From assembly GCA_037833965.1 (NCBI GenBank), contig AP031354.1, forward strand, positions 29,738,001 through 29,802,000: DNA of 64,000 nucleotides, given 5' to 3'. The stretch comes from Marchantia polymorpha subsp. ruderalis (taxonomy: Eukaryota; Streptophyta; Marchantiopsida; Marchantiales; Marchantiaceae). Positions 1-11,900 of the stretch are shown piece by piece; within the stretch, counting starts at the first letter, position 1; each line of letters opens with the position of its first letter. Made by a program: the position numbers and the translations under genes. The notes below the pieces were generated by a model. It worked only from the letters and a program-made list of their open reading frames with translations, was not told the DNA's origin and searched no databases.

Positions 1-3000
1 TCCGGCACTTTGGGAGCAACCGTGTCGTGCTGGTTCTCTTCTTCTAGAGCTTTCCTGAGCTCCATTTCGTCCTCCTTATTCAACTCGATGCCTCTGCGCT
101 TAGCGACTTCGAGAGCTGCATCCACGCTGAAAGTCTCCTGCTCGATTTCGTGCAGCCTTGCCATCAGCTTGGTGGTGGAAAATGGTTCCGGCTGCACTAG
201 CTTGCGCTCTTTGGCCATCTCCCTGACGGCTGGGCCTACCACTGCTAACGGGGACCTCGATCTTACTAGAAAATCTTCAAGTTCGTTACCACCAATGATC
301 TGCTTGTCAGGCAAATTGGCACCTCCCACAAGCTGTGGACAATTCCTATCTGTGAACACCTGCTGCGGCTGGCTCTGCACAGGACTGTCCTTGCCGGTCG
401 TGGAGTATTGAGTTGCTGCATTCGATTGCTGCTGTTGCTGCTGCTGCTGCTGACCTGGTGCATCGATGGAGAGCTGTTCCACATCATGAAAGTTTTCCTT
501 GCCCGCTTTGAAGTGCTGAAACTTTGCAGTGGTGTAATAATGTTTTCCTCCTATCACAAGCGGCCGGTGCTTTTGTTGCTGTACAGTACGATGACTTGCT
601 CCACATGAGCCAGTCAAATTTCCCAGACCACGTTCCGCTGCTGCCTCCCTGAGTTCTTCTTCTTCCTCCAGCTGCTGTTGCTGTTGCTCCGCCTCCTCCT
701 CCTCCTCCTCTTCGTCATCATCTACTTCTTCTTTTTCCCCAATCGAAGGTTCTTCTGGAGTGGTCGTCTCACAAGGATGTGCCTGTACTTGTTGCTGCAC
801 AAGAGAAGCACAATCATCCTCGTCCTCGTCGTAGAGCTCGGTCCCACATTTGGAGACAACTGCGTGCTCACGGCGAGGACGATGATCAAACCTTCTGGAG
901 TAGACGGCTCTGGGGGATACTCTGAGGAAAGTTTTCCTTCTGTTGGACTGGGGAGTGAGAGGACGTGAAGAGGTGGGCGAGGGAGTGGCCAAACTAGCTA
1001 GAGCAGTGGATTTGTCAACTGCGAGTCTGCGAGCTTGGGGAGTTGTGGGCTTTTTCCTGGTGGCAGCAGGCCTGGCAGGTGGGGTCTGTTTGGCAGCAAC
1101 ATTCTTGAGCTTCTGGATGACAACTTGACCCATAGGATACGGAATGGGAAGTTCTTTGGACCTGGCATGCTTGGAGCAGCAAACACACTTCCTGCTCTTA
1201 ACTTGTGGAGGCCACTGACGGAGTCCAGCCCTGTACCTCATCACAACCTCCATCGGCAAGCCTACACACTCTGCAGGCAGCGAAAGCAACGAAGGATCTC
1301 GGAATGGATCGCGAACAGGCTGCCTCCTCACTCCTCCTCCGCCAGAGTGCATGCACCCGCCAGCGGCAGAAGCTGCAGCATTGGCAGGAGAGTGAGAACG
1401 CGATCGAATTGGGGGAGGTCGACAACGAAGTTTGAGAGCTGCAGCATTGCGCCTTGCTTCACTTCTGCCCATGGGCGAGTTGGGGGTCCACAGAAGATCT
1501 CGTGCAGTGACCGGACGAAGTTGGTCTCGCTCGCTGCTCGTGCTTGACCCGAATGTGGGTGACTGTTCGCTCGGGCATGATTTGTGTGCTCCTGCTCGGT
1601 CTCGTTTGAGATCAGCCCAACGAACAGTTTTCGATTCCTTCCTGGAGAAGGATTGCTGTCTTCGGTAGCGGACGTGATCGTCTTTGTAGCCGAAGAGCCC
1701 GTGCTCTGGAAGGATATGAGTCTGAGGACCGCTGGCAGTGGACACGAGAAGCACTCTGCACGAGGACAGCTTCTCGCGACTCACGCAGCTGGTTGGATCC
1801 TTCCTGTCCTCCGCTTTGAAAGGTGGGCGATAGAACAGGCAAGAGCCGATCTGAGAGCTGAAATTGAAAGAACCCACACAGGCCCACGAGAATGTCTCGT
1901 ACAAATAGAGACGCTCACATACTCGTTTCAGCTTTTTGGGAGGAGAGGCCAGGAGCAGAGCCTCGGTTTCCTCCTCCGTGAGCTGTTTGGCCAAAAAGGA
2001 AGCTGCTGCTGCCAGAAGCCCTCCATCTGCTCGGAAGCTCAGACAAACGATGGATGCTCCCTCTGTCGAGACCGTGGTGCTCCAAGTAGGAGCCCAATCG
2101 CCCAGCACTTTGTGTCTGGTCCACACCTGCAGCTTGCCATTAGCAGTTCCAACAGCGACTCGCTCGTGGAGAGTGACTGCCTGCCTCGGAGACAAGCTCT
2201 CCGGGCCTTCACCCTCATCCTGCTGCTGCTGTAGAGGGAAGTTGATGTCGGGAACGTGGAGGGCGATGGAGGAGATGGGACTCTTACCTGAGATGAGAGT
2301 GGCAGAGTCTGCAATTCTTTTGATGGTCAGCGGCGAGCCCTCGTCGGGTTCGAGGGCCCAAGTTCTGGCTTCGCCACTGGGGCAACCCATGGCCACGTCC
2401 CACGACTTTCCGAAGAAGCTGACCACCCTGAGGGCAGGATAGGCACAGTCTATCTCGTCGTTCTGCCTTCTGAGAGGGGAAACTCGGCCGATGCCAGGAT
2501 TTCTGGGCTGCCTCCAGCGGGCGAACATAGTCTGGGCAATCATGGTGCCATCCGAAAGCCTCCACACTCGAAGGCATCCATCCCTGGCAGCAGAAGCCAA
2601 AGCCAGCCCATCGGATCTGACGGCGATGCTCAAAATGGTGGACGAATGCCTGCCAACGCAGTAAACCTTGGTTCTGTCCTGATCGATCTGAGTGGCAGCT
2701 CCCTCCGAGTAGATCAAGCCTCGGGGACTGCCTCCAGGCAGCTGGGCGAAGAGAATTCTGCTCGACTCGGCTTGGACGAAGATGATTTCCCCGGGCCTTT
2801 TGGGAATGAACTCGAACGATCCCCATGGCTGCTTGATGGCCTTGAGCCCATTGCTGAACTCCTCATCCCAATCCCTCCTGCTCGTATCCCCACACTTGTT
2901 GCCACTCTCCTGAGCATTCACACCGAACGACAGGTGCAGCTGGAAAGCAACGCAAGGGTACAGGAAGGCTTTGGCCCCGCCATCCGAGGTCTCGAGCATG

Positions 3001-3224
3001 TACGTCTGCAGAATCCCTTGGCTCTCGAGCACTGCGAGGTGGAACGGATGGTTCACGTCCCATTGCGCTGTTCCCGTGTGATGGACCGGATCCGGTGTCG
3101 CTACTCCTCCTCCTTCTGCTGCTGCTGCTACACCAGCTGATCGAGGAGAAGTCGGGCAGCTGCTTCGAATCGTTGGACTTGTAGGCCGTCGCAGTATGCG
3201 CATAAGCACCAGCTGCGGTTTCAT
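1..3224 (-). CDS. WD40-repeat protein with long disordered tail, runs off the left edge
   Basis: The minus frame whose codons start at 3224 is open without a stop to base 1 (over 1,070 codons), so this is a real exon; the protein is 3'-partial. An in-frame TGA lies at about 3243-3245, and the first ATG after it is at 3224. Residues about 55-100 form a conserved-looking beta-rich block (HLAVLESQG). A WD40 blade lies at about 190-225, with the signature ending in LRVWRLSDG, and weaker blades at about 265-300 (ending EARTWALE), 345-375 (GKLQVWTRH) and 385-445. The rest is basic and Pro/Ser-rich, with a Cys cluster (KCVCCSKH), an acidic run encoded near 689-716, a glutamine run near 428-453 and a helical charged segment at the left edge. 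I do not recognise the family. WD40 proteins are usually scaffolds; a cytoskeletal or ciliary role is only a guess. No intron is needed in the visible part. Confidence 0.85.
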   Translation of the reverse strand, partial: MKPQLVLMRILRRPTSPTIRSSCPTSPRSAGVAAAAEGGGVATPDPVHHTGTAQWDVNHPFHLAVLESQGILQTYMLETSDGGAKAFLYPCVAFQLHLSFGVNAQESGNKCGDTSRRDWDEEFSNGLKAIKQPWGSFEFIPKRPGEIIFVQAESSRILFAQLPGGSPRGLIYSEGAATQIDQDRTKVYCVGRHSSTILSIAVRSDGLALASAARDGCLRVWRLSDGTMIAQTMFARWRQPRNPGIGRVSPLRRQNDEIDCAYPALRVVSFFGKSWDVAMGCPSGEARTWALEPDEGSPLTIKRIADSATLISGKSPISSIALHVPDINFPLQQQQDEGEGPESLSPRQAVTLHERVAVGTANGKLQVWTRHKVLGDWAPTWSTTVSTEGASIVCLSFRADGGLLAAAASFLAKQLTEEETEALLLASPPKKLKRVCERLYLYETFSWACVGSFNFSSQIGSCLFYRPPFKAEDRKDPTSCVSREKLSSCRVLLVSTASGPQTHILPEHGLFGYKDDHVRYRRQQSFSRKESKTVRWADLKRDRAGAHKSCPSEQSPTFGSSTSSERDQLRPVTARDLLWTPNSPMGRSEARRNAAALKLRCRPPPIRSRSHSPANAAASAAGGCMHSGGGGVRRQPVRDPFRDPSLLSLPAECVGLPMEVVMRYRAGLRQWPPQVKSRKCVCCSKHARSKELPIPYPMGQVVIQKLKNVAAKQTPPARPAATRKKPTTPQARRLAVDKSTALASLATPSPTSSRPLTPQSNRRKTFLRVSPRAVYSRRFDHRPRREHAVVSKCGTELYDEDEDDCASLVQQQVQAHPCETTTPEEPSIGEKEEVDDDEEEEEEEAEQQQQQLEEEEELREAAAERGLGNLTGSCGASHRTVQQQKHRPLVIGGKHYYTTAKFQHFKAGKENFHDVEQLSIDAPGQQQQQQQQQSNAATQYSTTGKDSPVQSQPQQVFTDRNCPQLVGGANLPDKQIIGGNELEDFLVRSRSPLAVVGPAVREMAKERKLVQPEPFSTTKLMARLHEIEQETFSVDAALEVAKRRGIELNKEDEMELRKALEEENQHDTVAPKVP
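428..453 (-). repeat. CAG/CAA run encoding polyglutamine
   Basis: A CTG/TTG-type triplet run on the plus strand, read as about nine glutamines in the minus-strand WD40 protein. It is a coding microsatellite. Confidence 0.8.
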
Positions 3225-5015
3225 CCTTCCATCATCTCTCGATCACCCACTCATTTCGAGACGAGGCAGACGAAGAAGAAGATGATGATGATGATGAAGA
3301 AGAAAGAATCTGCTGACGTTGGGCACCGGCACCAGCACCAGCACCAGCACAATCACTCTCACAGGCCGAGGCAGAGGCTGCAGCGTCATCCGAATCTGCT
3401 CTGCCAGTCTGTGCGCATGTAGATTTACTTTCCGAGGATTCTGCTTCTGATTCCTCGTCTCATGTCCCCCCCTTCCCTTCCGTTCGCTCAGTTCACATTG
3501 GGAAGGGAGAAGAGCCGATCCTGCAGCACGAAGGATCGTTTGCTCTTTGACGGTGCAGGCATGCGCTTAAATGAGAGCTGTGATGCATGAGTCCCGGCTG
3601 CAGGAATCAACATCTGCCACTCCTCCAGTTCCCTCGTAGAGCAGACGTGTGCAGGAGTCTGTGCATGTGGCACAAGAAATCGCATGGCCCCATCGATATC
3701 TGCATGGATCAGAGTTATTCCAGAGCCCGGGCTAGTTCATTTCTCACATCCTTGTGACCTGTCGGATGTGCTCAGTCTCCTCTCCTCTCCTCTCCTCTCT
3801 CACTGGTGGACAATTCTACCACTGCAACTCATCCTCCCGTCCGCCGGCTTCTGCTCCTGGAATTGGGAGGCAAGATCCATATTTTCCTGCTGGGGCCGGG
3901 GCCTCAATCTCAGTTTATGCCGGCACTGTTATTCCACCGGGTTTCATGATTCCATCTCTGCTGCCCTGGGGCTTCCAAAATCTCCCGTTCTCGTCACCAT
4001 TTCGATCAATTCTCCTGCTCCTGGCGACTTGAAGCAGTTTCTCCGTCCACGAAAACTCTGGTCAGACCATCCCTCCCTCGAGTGGAGGTGAAATTGACAT
4101 CCCCTCCCGGTGAGTGCCAGAGACCAGGACCACTCGGCATGGCGACCGATGCGGAATGATTCTGCGTGTGATGATGAGTATCACAGTACCCGCCGAGCGA
4201 ATTCCCGCGTCAAAAATCTCAACCACCTCCCCCTCCCTCGTTCCATGTCGGTGCAATGTAGAAGCAAATCTGGCAATTCACGAGCCTGGAGCCTGGAGCC
4301 TGGAGCCTCGAAGGCTCTGAACCCGAGTAGTCTCGAATTGGCCAGAACCTCAGAAGGAGGAAATCGACTCAGATCGATCTTGACGAGCGACGAGAATTCG
4401 CACGAGGTGGCCGCATGTTGTTGTTGTTGTTGTTGTTATTATTGTTTGCTGCTGCTGCTGGTGCTCTTCCTCGTCGTCGGTGGCGATCCACCTGAGGTCC
4501 ACGGAAGTAGGGCACCAGGTGACCTCCCTCGCTCTGAACCGAAAGGAGAGGCTCAAGAGGTTCGGCAGATGAGGATAATCAGTTGTCTCGTAACTGCCAC
4601 TCCTGCCTCCTCGTCGTCCTCGGGGGCAAATGTGATCACGTCCACGGCAGCTGAACAAGGAGAAGGAGGAGGAGGAGGGGGAGGAGATCTGTCGACCTTC
4701 CTGCCTTGCTTTCGTGCTGAGTCTGGTGAGTGAGAATTGCGGGGGCGAGGGATGGAGCATGTACGTGTCTCGGGCATGCCAAGAAGCGAGTTCCCGAGGT
4801 TCGCCTCGTGGCGCTCTGCTCTTGCCGTGGCCGCCAGCATCTGAGGCACGGGACCTCGTCGGGATGGCCAGGATCGAGCATGGCCTCGAGCAATCTGGGG
4901 TCCCGTGCAAGAAGATGCTCCCATGCACGCAGTCCCCACCGGCAACCGGCGGCTGAAGAAGCAAGGCCCGTCCTCGGGCAAGAAATTTTCTCATCCTCGT
5001 GATTCAAGTTTCGCG

Positions 5016-5052
<37 letters not shown>

Positions 5053-5900
5053 CTGCTGGTGAGTTATGGTTATGCTGCCGCCATGGTTGGCCTGCCACTG
5101 CTCCTCAGGGACTGAAAAATGAGTTGCGCCCTCGGCTTAAGCTGAGAACTCGAGAGCTTCGAGACTTCGTGCGAAGGCCAATGGATCCCTCTGCTCGGGC
5201 CAATGGAAGCTGGGTGGGCAGTTGCTTGACTGCAAGCACCTTGAAGTTGATTGCTGAGCATAGATCATGAGCTCGTGATGCCATTTCTCTCTTGACGACA
5301 TCGGTCGGTGGGCGGTTTCATGGTCATCTGCCTGCTCTGCTCTGCTGTGGGCACTACTGAGGTCGAGCTTCAGTTTTTCATCTTCTGAATTCGGAAGATG
5401 GAGAGTAGGCTTTCGTGCCGTTTCGAAGGGATCGAAGCCCAGTGAGTGAGCGACTGGAAGATGTTGCTACGCTACTCGTGCTCTTAGAGCGTCATGATCT
5501 TGGAGAGCAAATTCGTTCTTCCATTTCCCCTCAAGTCCAAGCCCAAATTTGACCCCAATTCTGTCGGGTCGTACCAAATTTCGTTCCCAGCAGGCTTAGA
5601 TATGCACTGCAAGTTGTATGTAAAGCTCCTGGCCAGAAATTCTCTTCCATTGGTTAGCCCTATCGCCCTCCATCCAATCTCGATCAAAAACTTGGGATTC
5701 AAGGTTTCCGAGGCTACAATTCATTGCCGGGTACCTGTGAGCTGATTAACTGAGCTCGTAAGGCCAGCAGGAACTGCCAAATCCGAATCTCAGGGACAAG
5801 ATGCTGAAAACTCGTCCCTTCTTCTAAAATGAGCAACTCATCTTGTTTATCTCAATTTTACAACATTGAACCGTCGATGGAGTAACAAAAGATAGCAACA
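3225..5900. other. Intergenic space between divergent genes, rich in simple repeats
   Basis: Upstream DNA shared by the minus-strand WD40 gene and the plus-strand LRR gene. It is CT-rich on the plus strand and holds a GAT/GAA run (about 3275-3302), a CACCAG run (about 3327-3350), a TTG run (about 4421-4444), a short tandem of gagcctg units (about 4282-4310), a GGA run (about 4658-4686) and a TC run (5023-5049). Reading frames of up to 214 codons here are low-complexity and overlap one another on both strands. I see no conserved domain, so I treat the stretch as promoters and 5' untranslated sequence. Confidence 0.6.
5023..5049. repeat. (TC)n microsatellite
   Basis: About 13 uninterrupted TC units, located roughly 850 bp upstream of the start codon of the LRR gene. 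CT tracts are common in plant 5' untranslated regions. Confidence 0.9.
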
Positions 5901-8900
5901 ATGTCAGAGTCCCCAACCACCGAGAATTCAGTCACCCCCAGCCCTCCTCAATCCAGAGAAGGAGCTGCAGAGTCGTCGTCGAGTCCAGAGAAGGATCCAA
6001 AAGCTCCAAGGAAGTCTGTTTACTTCGAGCAAACAAGTGAGTCCGGTCCTCCTGCTGCTGCTGGTAGCAGAAGATCATCCCTTGCTAAAGACAATGTTGG
6101 TACTGAAAGTAAGGTCTCTGAACCCTCTCCTGCCAATGTTGAAGAGAAAACTGAGCCACAGCCTCCGAGGGTACAAGAATCAGAACCCAGTGAGACCTCG
6201 ACTGATGCACCACCACCTGCTGGTGTGGATGCTCCTAGTAATATTTCAACAGGAGCACAAGAGAAGGAACCTCAAGGACCAGAGTCACTGCCAGATTCCA
6301 CCCAGGCCTCATCCCCATCAGAGCCCAGCCAACCTCTGACTCCCCAGCAGCAGTCGGCAGAATCACCGTCCCCAAACACTCCTCCGAAGCGTGCATCTAT
6401 CACAGACCCAGAGCAGATCCAAACCAGTCTTCCAGCTGTGGATGGGGAGGCCACCAGCTCGTCGGATCCTGAAAACATGTCTGGAAAAGGGAGGAGAATG
6501 TCCAGGAGGGCGTCTACGATGGGACCAGGAGGCAAATCCAGGAGGAAGTCCTCGGTTTATAAAGAGATCGTGGGATCCATAGAGAAGAAGAAGGGCCCAA
6601 TCGTTCCAGACAAATTGGGGTTCGGGTCCAGTGAGGACAGAAAAGCCGTAATGGTCGAGGTGAAAAGGAGAGGGAGTACGGCAGTTCCCAAAGAGCCTGA
6701 GGACGTCCAGAAACCTGTGGAAGTGAAGAAAGTTGTTCCTCAGGGCTTAGGATTTGGATCTAGTGCAAGAAGAACCACAATATTTGACAAGGATGACACC
6801 TACAGCAAGGAGAAGAGGAAGTCTGTGTTCAGCAAGGAGGACGAAAAGGACATGGCAGGAGGAAGCAAGGGTCGTAGAGTTTCGCAGATGAAAGATCCCG
6901 GGTCATTGATCGACCCTAGGGCAGTATCATCAGCAACGACAGCAACGACAGGAACGACAGCAACAACAATGACAGCCACACCACCGGAAGATGGTGATGC
7001 CAAGGCCGGAGAGGGAGCTCCGCAAGACATGAATCAGCAAGCGTCAGACCAGCAGCAAATCGAACCAACAGACGGGAAGCAGTTGTCATCAGATGAGCTT
7101 CAGCAGCTGGTTGTAGGTGAGCAGCAATTACTACAAGACATCAGCCAAGAAGGTGAATCCCCTGTCTACACAATGGTGGTGGGAGCAGCTGAAAAACCAC
7201 CACCTGGTGACTTGGGATCGCCTGGTGGAAATGAGGACTCCGAGAGCGATGAGGGAGCGAGGCCAAAGTTCATGAGAGATCGAGCTCCTTCCATCTACGA
7301 ACGAGCTCCTTCCATCAAATACAATAACGCCCGGGCTCCTTCCATCGACTCTATTCCACTGGATGACAACGAAGGGTTGACCAGCACTCTGCTCGGGGGA
7401 AAAGTCGATGAACCTCTGAGAAACGAGCTCGAGAACTGGTTAAGTTCTGCCATTCACCGAGTTGACAACAACCTTTCTTCCAATTGGGCAGAACCGGTTT
7501 TACGGCATGACAAGGACTCTCCCAGACGGACATCCGAGCCGCCCAGAGCTCCTAGAAACACACTGGTGGCTCAACCGGACTCTTCTTCCACATCGTCCAA
7601 AGACCTGAGTAGACGCCCTTCCATGACTTCACTGAGAAATATGCAACGCAGCTCAGTTTTGAGCATGAACATTTTAGCCGGAACTTTATCAGATGAGAAT
7701 AAGTTGCTGAACACGTGGGAGCTCACTGATCCAACGCCTTCTCCCAAGCAGGAGATGCAAGATTACAGTGCTCCAGAGACTGCTATTTTGACTCCAAAGG
7801 TCGTCGTATCAAGTGGAGGAGAACAACGGGATTCTCACTGGACTCCGGAAACGGCCGAAGAGGGTCTGAGGAGGCTTCAGAGGGAAGTGGAGCAGAGGGC
7901 ATGGGCAACTAACATTGCCAAGAAATCACCTCGCTTGCTCTTGCCCGACAGCCTCAGGAAGAGGAAGAAACCTGCCGAATCCGTAGCTGCCTCTGATTAC
8001 CTGCATTCAGAATCTGGCCAAGGGCCCCCTGTCCAAGACAAAATTCTAAACAAAGATTTGCTAGTAAGTGGCCATAATTTGTGTCTCACGGTCTAGTGTC
8101 TAGTCTTCAAATCCTTTTACGGCATACGAACAGTCTATGGCAGATTCCGAATAACCGACGGTTATCTAAGATTATTTAAGGTTGACAGAGCCAGCTGTTC
8201 CACGTTGCGTATGAAGCAGCGGCAAGGTTTGGGTTATCGTCGTCTACACATCTATCTAGGTATTCACGCTCTTGTATGACTGAGAAGATGTCAGTGAGGG
8301 CCAGGCACAGTCTTTTAGGAAACAATGTGTGTATGCATAGCTTGATTCCGGCATAGTCTGATTGATTTGATGGAAGATCCGCAGTGCCGTTATGGAGGCA
8401 CTGAAGATGCAGCAAAACTAAAAAACGCAGGGCTTTCAGGCCTCAATATCGTCGGTGTGGCTGAATCAGATCTGGCACAGTTCAGCAACCTCCAGTGTCT
8501 AGATCTCTCGATCAATCAACTGAACATGGTACGGTGCAAGAAGACAAGCATAACTTGGGAAGAGAACCTTACTTATTCTTTTTGTTAACTATCTGCTCGA
8601 CAGTAGTACTTGTGGAACAGAGTAGAGCTTGAAACCAAGCAGAAGTGATTTGCAAGTTCGTCCACAGATGAGTATATTTTGAGCTCACTGCATTTCGTTA
8701 ATGGGTTGTTGAGGATCTGCAGCAAGATTTATGTGCACTCTCTCAGCTCAGGAAGTTGAGCCTCATGAGCAATCAAATCTATCACTTGAGACTGCCATCT
8801 GGACACTTTAATCAGCTTCAAGTGAGTCTGTTGTGCTCGCTCCTTGCCAGCAGATTTCTTAGCAGAGATTGAACTCGTAAGCTAGAGTGGAGTGTTGTCG

Positions 8901-11900
8901 AACTGGCTTCATAAGTTTGTCTTAGTCCGTTCCTATCGTCTTCGTCATGCCTGCCCAGCACTTGCAACGAATAATGTGACTATGCAGTTGTTTTCACAAA
9001 GGGTTAGTAGAAAACCAATTTAAGCGCGTTACTTGAAGGGAGGGAGCAGTTACAGTAAACTAATAAAGCATCCACGAGGGAACACGGAGAGAGAAATGAA
9101 GAATGAGATGCATGATATGACGGTGTGCAGAAACTATTACCTGGGTGAAGGTTTCCTATGTGTACTCTGGAATTGTTGGGCATGAAACTTCCAGGCATTG
9201 GATCTCTCTTACAATCTATTGGGTGGCTCTGCAATTGTTGACCTATCGAATCTTCCAGTACTTGAGACACTGAATGTGAACCATAACAGTATTGCTGAGA
9301 TCCCAGAGGCGGCGGGTGGCCAAACATGGTCATTTCCCCGTCTGAGGATCTTTTCAGCAGCTCATAATTTTATCAAATCTCGATCCCTCCTACCCTTGAG
9401 CAAGGTTCGGCCTTCATCCACACCTGAGAAAAGTCCTGGATCCTCTTTCCTTACTCATCGGCCAGTTGGATATACGTGAACATGCAATGCCTTATCGTGC
9501 TTTATCTACTGCTCACGTGAGATTCCCAAATTCCTCTAATGCTGTATGATCATCTGACAGATTCCGCGTTTGGAGAAACTGTTGCTCCCTCACAATAGAA
9601 TTCGAGGAGTTCCCGATGAGGTGAATTCCCATTTGATTCTTCAAGTAAACTGACGAAGTCTCATACCCATTCATATCATTTTCAGAATATGCTTATACGG
9701 GACTTCAAAACCGAAGAGTAGAACCAAATTCTACTCTTCCGTTTTGAAGTCTCGTAGAAGCATATTCTTTACCCTCCTCCTCAGTTTCCAGGCTAGCAGC
9801 TGCTTTGGGTGAATCTAAAATTGCGATTCACGATTTTAGCTGCGGCTAGCTACACGAAAGGAATTGATTGATTCGCTTTAATTGCTCACAGATCAACGAG
9901 ATTGGCATGGACTTCCCTCGACTCAAGATACTGGACCTCACAAACAACACGGTTGCAGATTCTCACAGATTGACACCATTGTTACGATGTCGCTCTTTGA
10001 AGCAGGTGTTCTCACAAAATCCTCCCAAATCAGACCTGGATTGGTCCTTGATGTGTTTCATCACTGAGGCTCATGGTCTGAGGCTAGCAATTGATTGGAA
10101 TGATATCTTCCAGTTTTCTCGCCAATCCGAAGGCAGTGCAATCTGACATTTATGATTGAATTATTCCGGTCCTTCATTCGTTGCTGTTAGAGAGCTTGCA
10201 AACATCAAGCATGTAGCTGCTGTGGGACCATGAGACAACACAAGTTGAGTGCACTGAAGAGAACGTCGGTGCACTCTAATGCTGTCAACTTGTTCGCTCT
10301 CGGTGCATTTCCTTTTACTTTTCTAACATCATAGAGCCTCCGTTGTATCCAGCTACTTCTATTGGAAACGCCAATCGCAAGGAAGCTCGTTTGTGATGGA
10401 GCGAATAAATTACTCGATTCTGCAAGACCAATTCTACAACACATATTACGTGCACAGCAAGCGGGCCAGAACTGGATCACAGAGCAGTCTCCGCCTGAAA
10501 AGGCTCAGTTCGAAGAGAAGATGCACATCATACCGCAGTTTAAAGCCCCGGAGATTGTGAGACTCAAAACTCTTTTCCTCTTCCTCTTTCTATCCACAAT
10601 ATGTGTATGTACCAAATCTGCAGACAAGCCAACGCTTGGAGTACCTCCAGTACTTTTGAGTTGGATGATACATACTTCGAGTGTTTTCTCTGATCAGCAT
10701 GATTGACCAAAAGTCGTCTCACATCCTTTCCATGTCTTGAGTTCAAGCTGTAGAAAGCACGGGGTCACAAATGTCAGATATCGGCAAAATGGATGTAGAT
10801 AAAGTCAAATTTTCCTTGAAAATCATGGCTTCCTTTGATGCAATCATTAGATCCAAAACTTCCAACAAGGGTTCTTCCAAGAGTATGTATTGGGTTTCAT
10901 GGACTTCTCATGGCATTCATCCGGTATTGAACTTCCAAAGTCAACAACCTCTGCTGTTCACAGAAATTATTTGACTCCAAGGCGGAACAAGAGATGGCAT
11001 ATGTCTTCAAGTACACCAGCGAAGATATCCGCAAGGAAGCTGGTGATAAGCATTGTGGACTGCACCAAGGATATACAAGTCAAATCTTGCCGGTAAAGAT
11101 TTCACCATACCGTGCTTCATACAAAGATTTTGTAATATCACAAATACGTTCACTTCACATGTAAACTTCACACGTAGAGGATTATCTCTTTGACCACGAA
11201 GAATAGTTTCGTAGAGGATCATCTTTCACCACAGTTTTGAGCACAGATGTGATTTCTAGAGCTCATGTAAAGGTTGACTCTTCTTCTCCAGTTCATAGAT
11301 GACTTTGGAGAGCCTGTTATGTCCATCTCTGAAACGAGGGAGTGGGATCGTGTGCCTTCTGAAGTGGCCACGAGTGACATTCCTCCATCCATGGATGAAG
11401 TGAGTTCATCCGGCCTACTTCTTATAAAGTTGATTGCATAAATGCCGTTTGTATACCATCTGCTAACCCATGGTTAATTTCTACACAGGCTATGGACAAC
11501 ATTCAAATCAGCACAAACCTGACCCAGAACCATCTCACGGATGCGAGTGCTGCCATAACGTGCTTACAAAACACCTTGGGAGTTCCGTTTCGAGAGGTGC
11601 GATACGCTGTACCATTTTCATTCGAGTATTGTCTGGACACATAGTCAGTCAAACCTTCCTTCACAGGACAAACGGGCAATGTTGGAAAATGATTCTCAAA
11701 ATTCGAGGCTGGGTAAACATGCAGGTTGAATTCAATCCTAAACACTACTTGACGATGACGAAGTCGGGGATAATAAGAGTGAATGAGTACAGACTAGGCA
11801 ACCAAGAATTGACAAGCCCGCGGAAGGACGCTGTCTATCTGGCGCAAAGATTTCTATACCAAGCCGAGGTGAATACCCAAAATAGACCTCTCCTCCTTGC

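Noticed and set aside
10..3140. Many plus-strand frames of 60-216 codons (and off-frame minus frames)
   Set aside because: They are all shadows of the single long minus frame 1-3224, which runs through the whole stretch without a stop and shows WD40 signatures.
4350..5007. Minus frames of 214, 142 and 123 codons
   Set aside because: Three overlapping frames across simple repeats with no domain; typical of CT-rich leaders.
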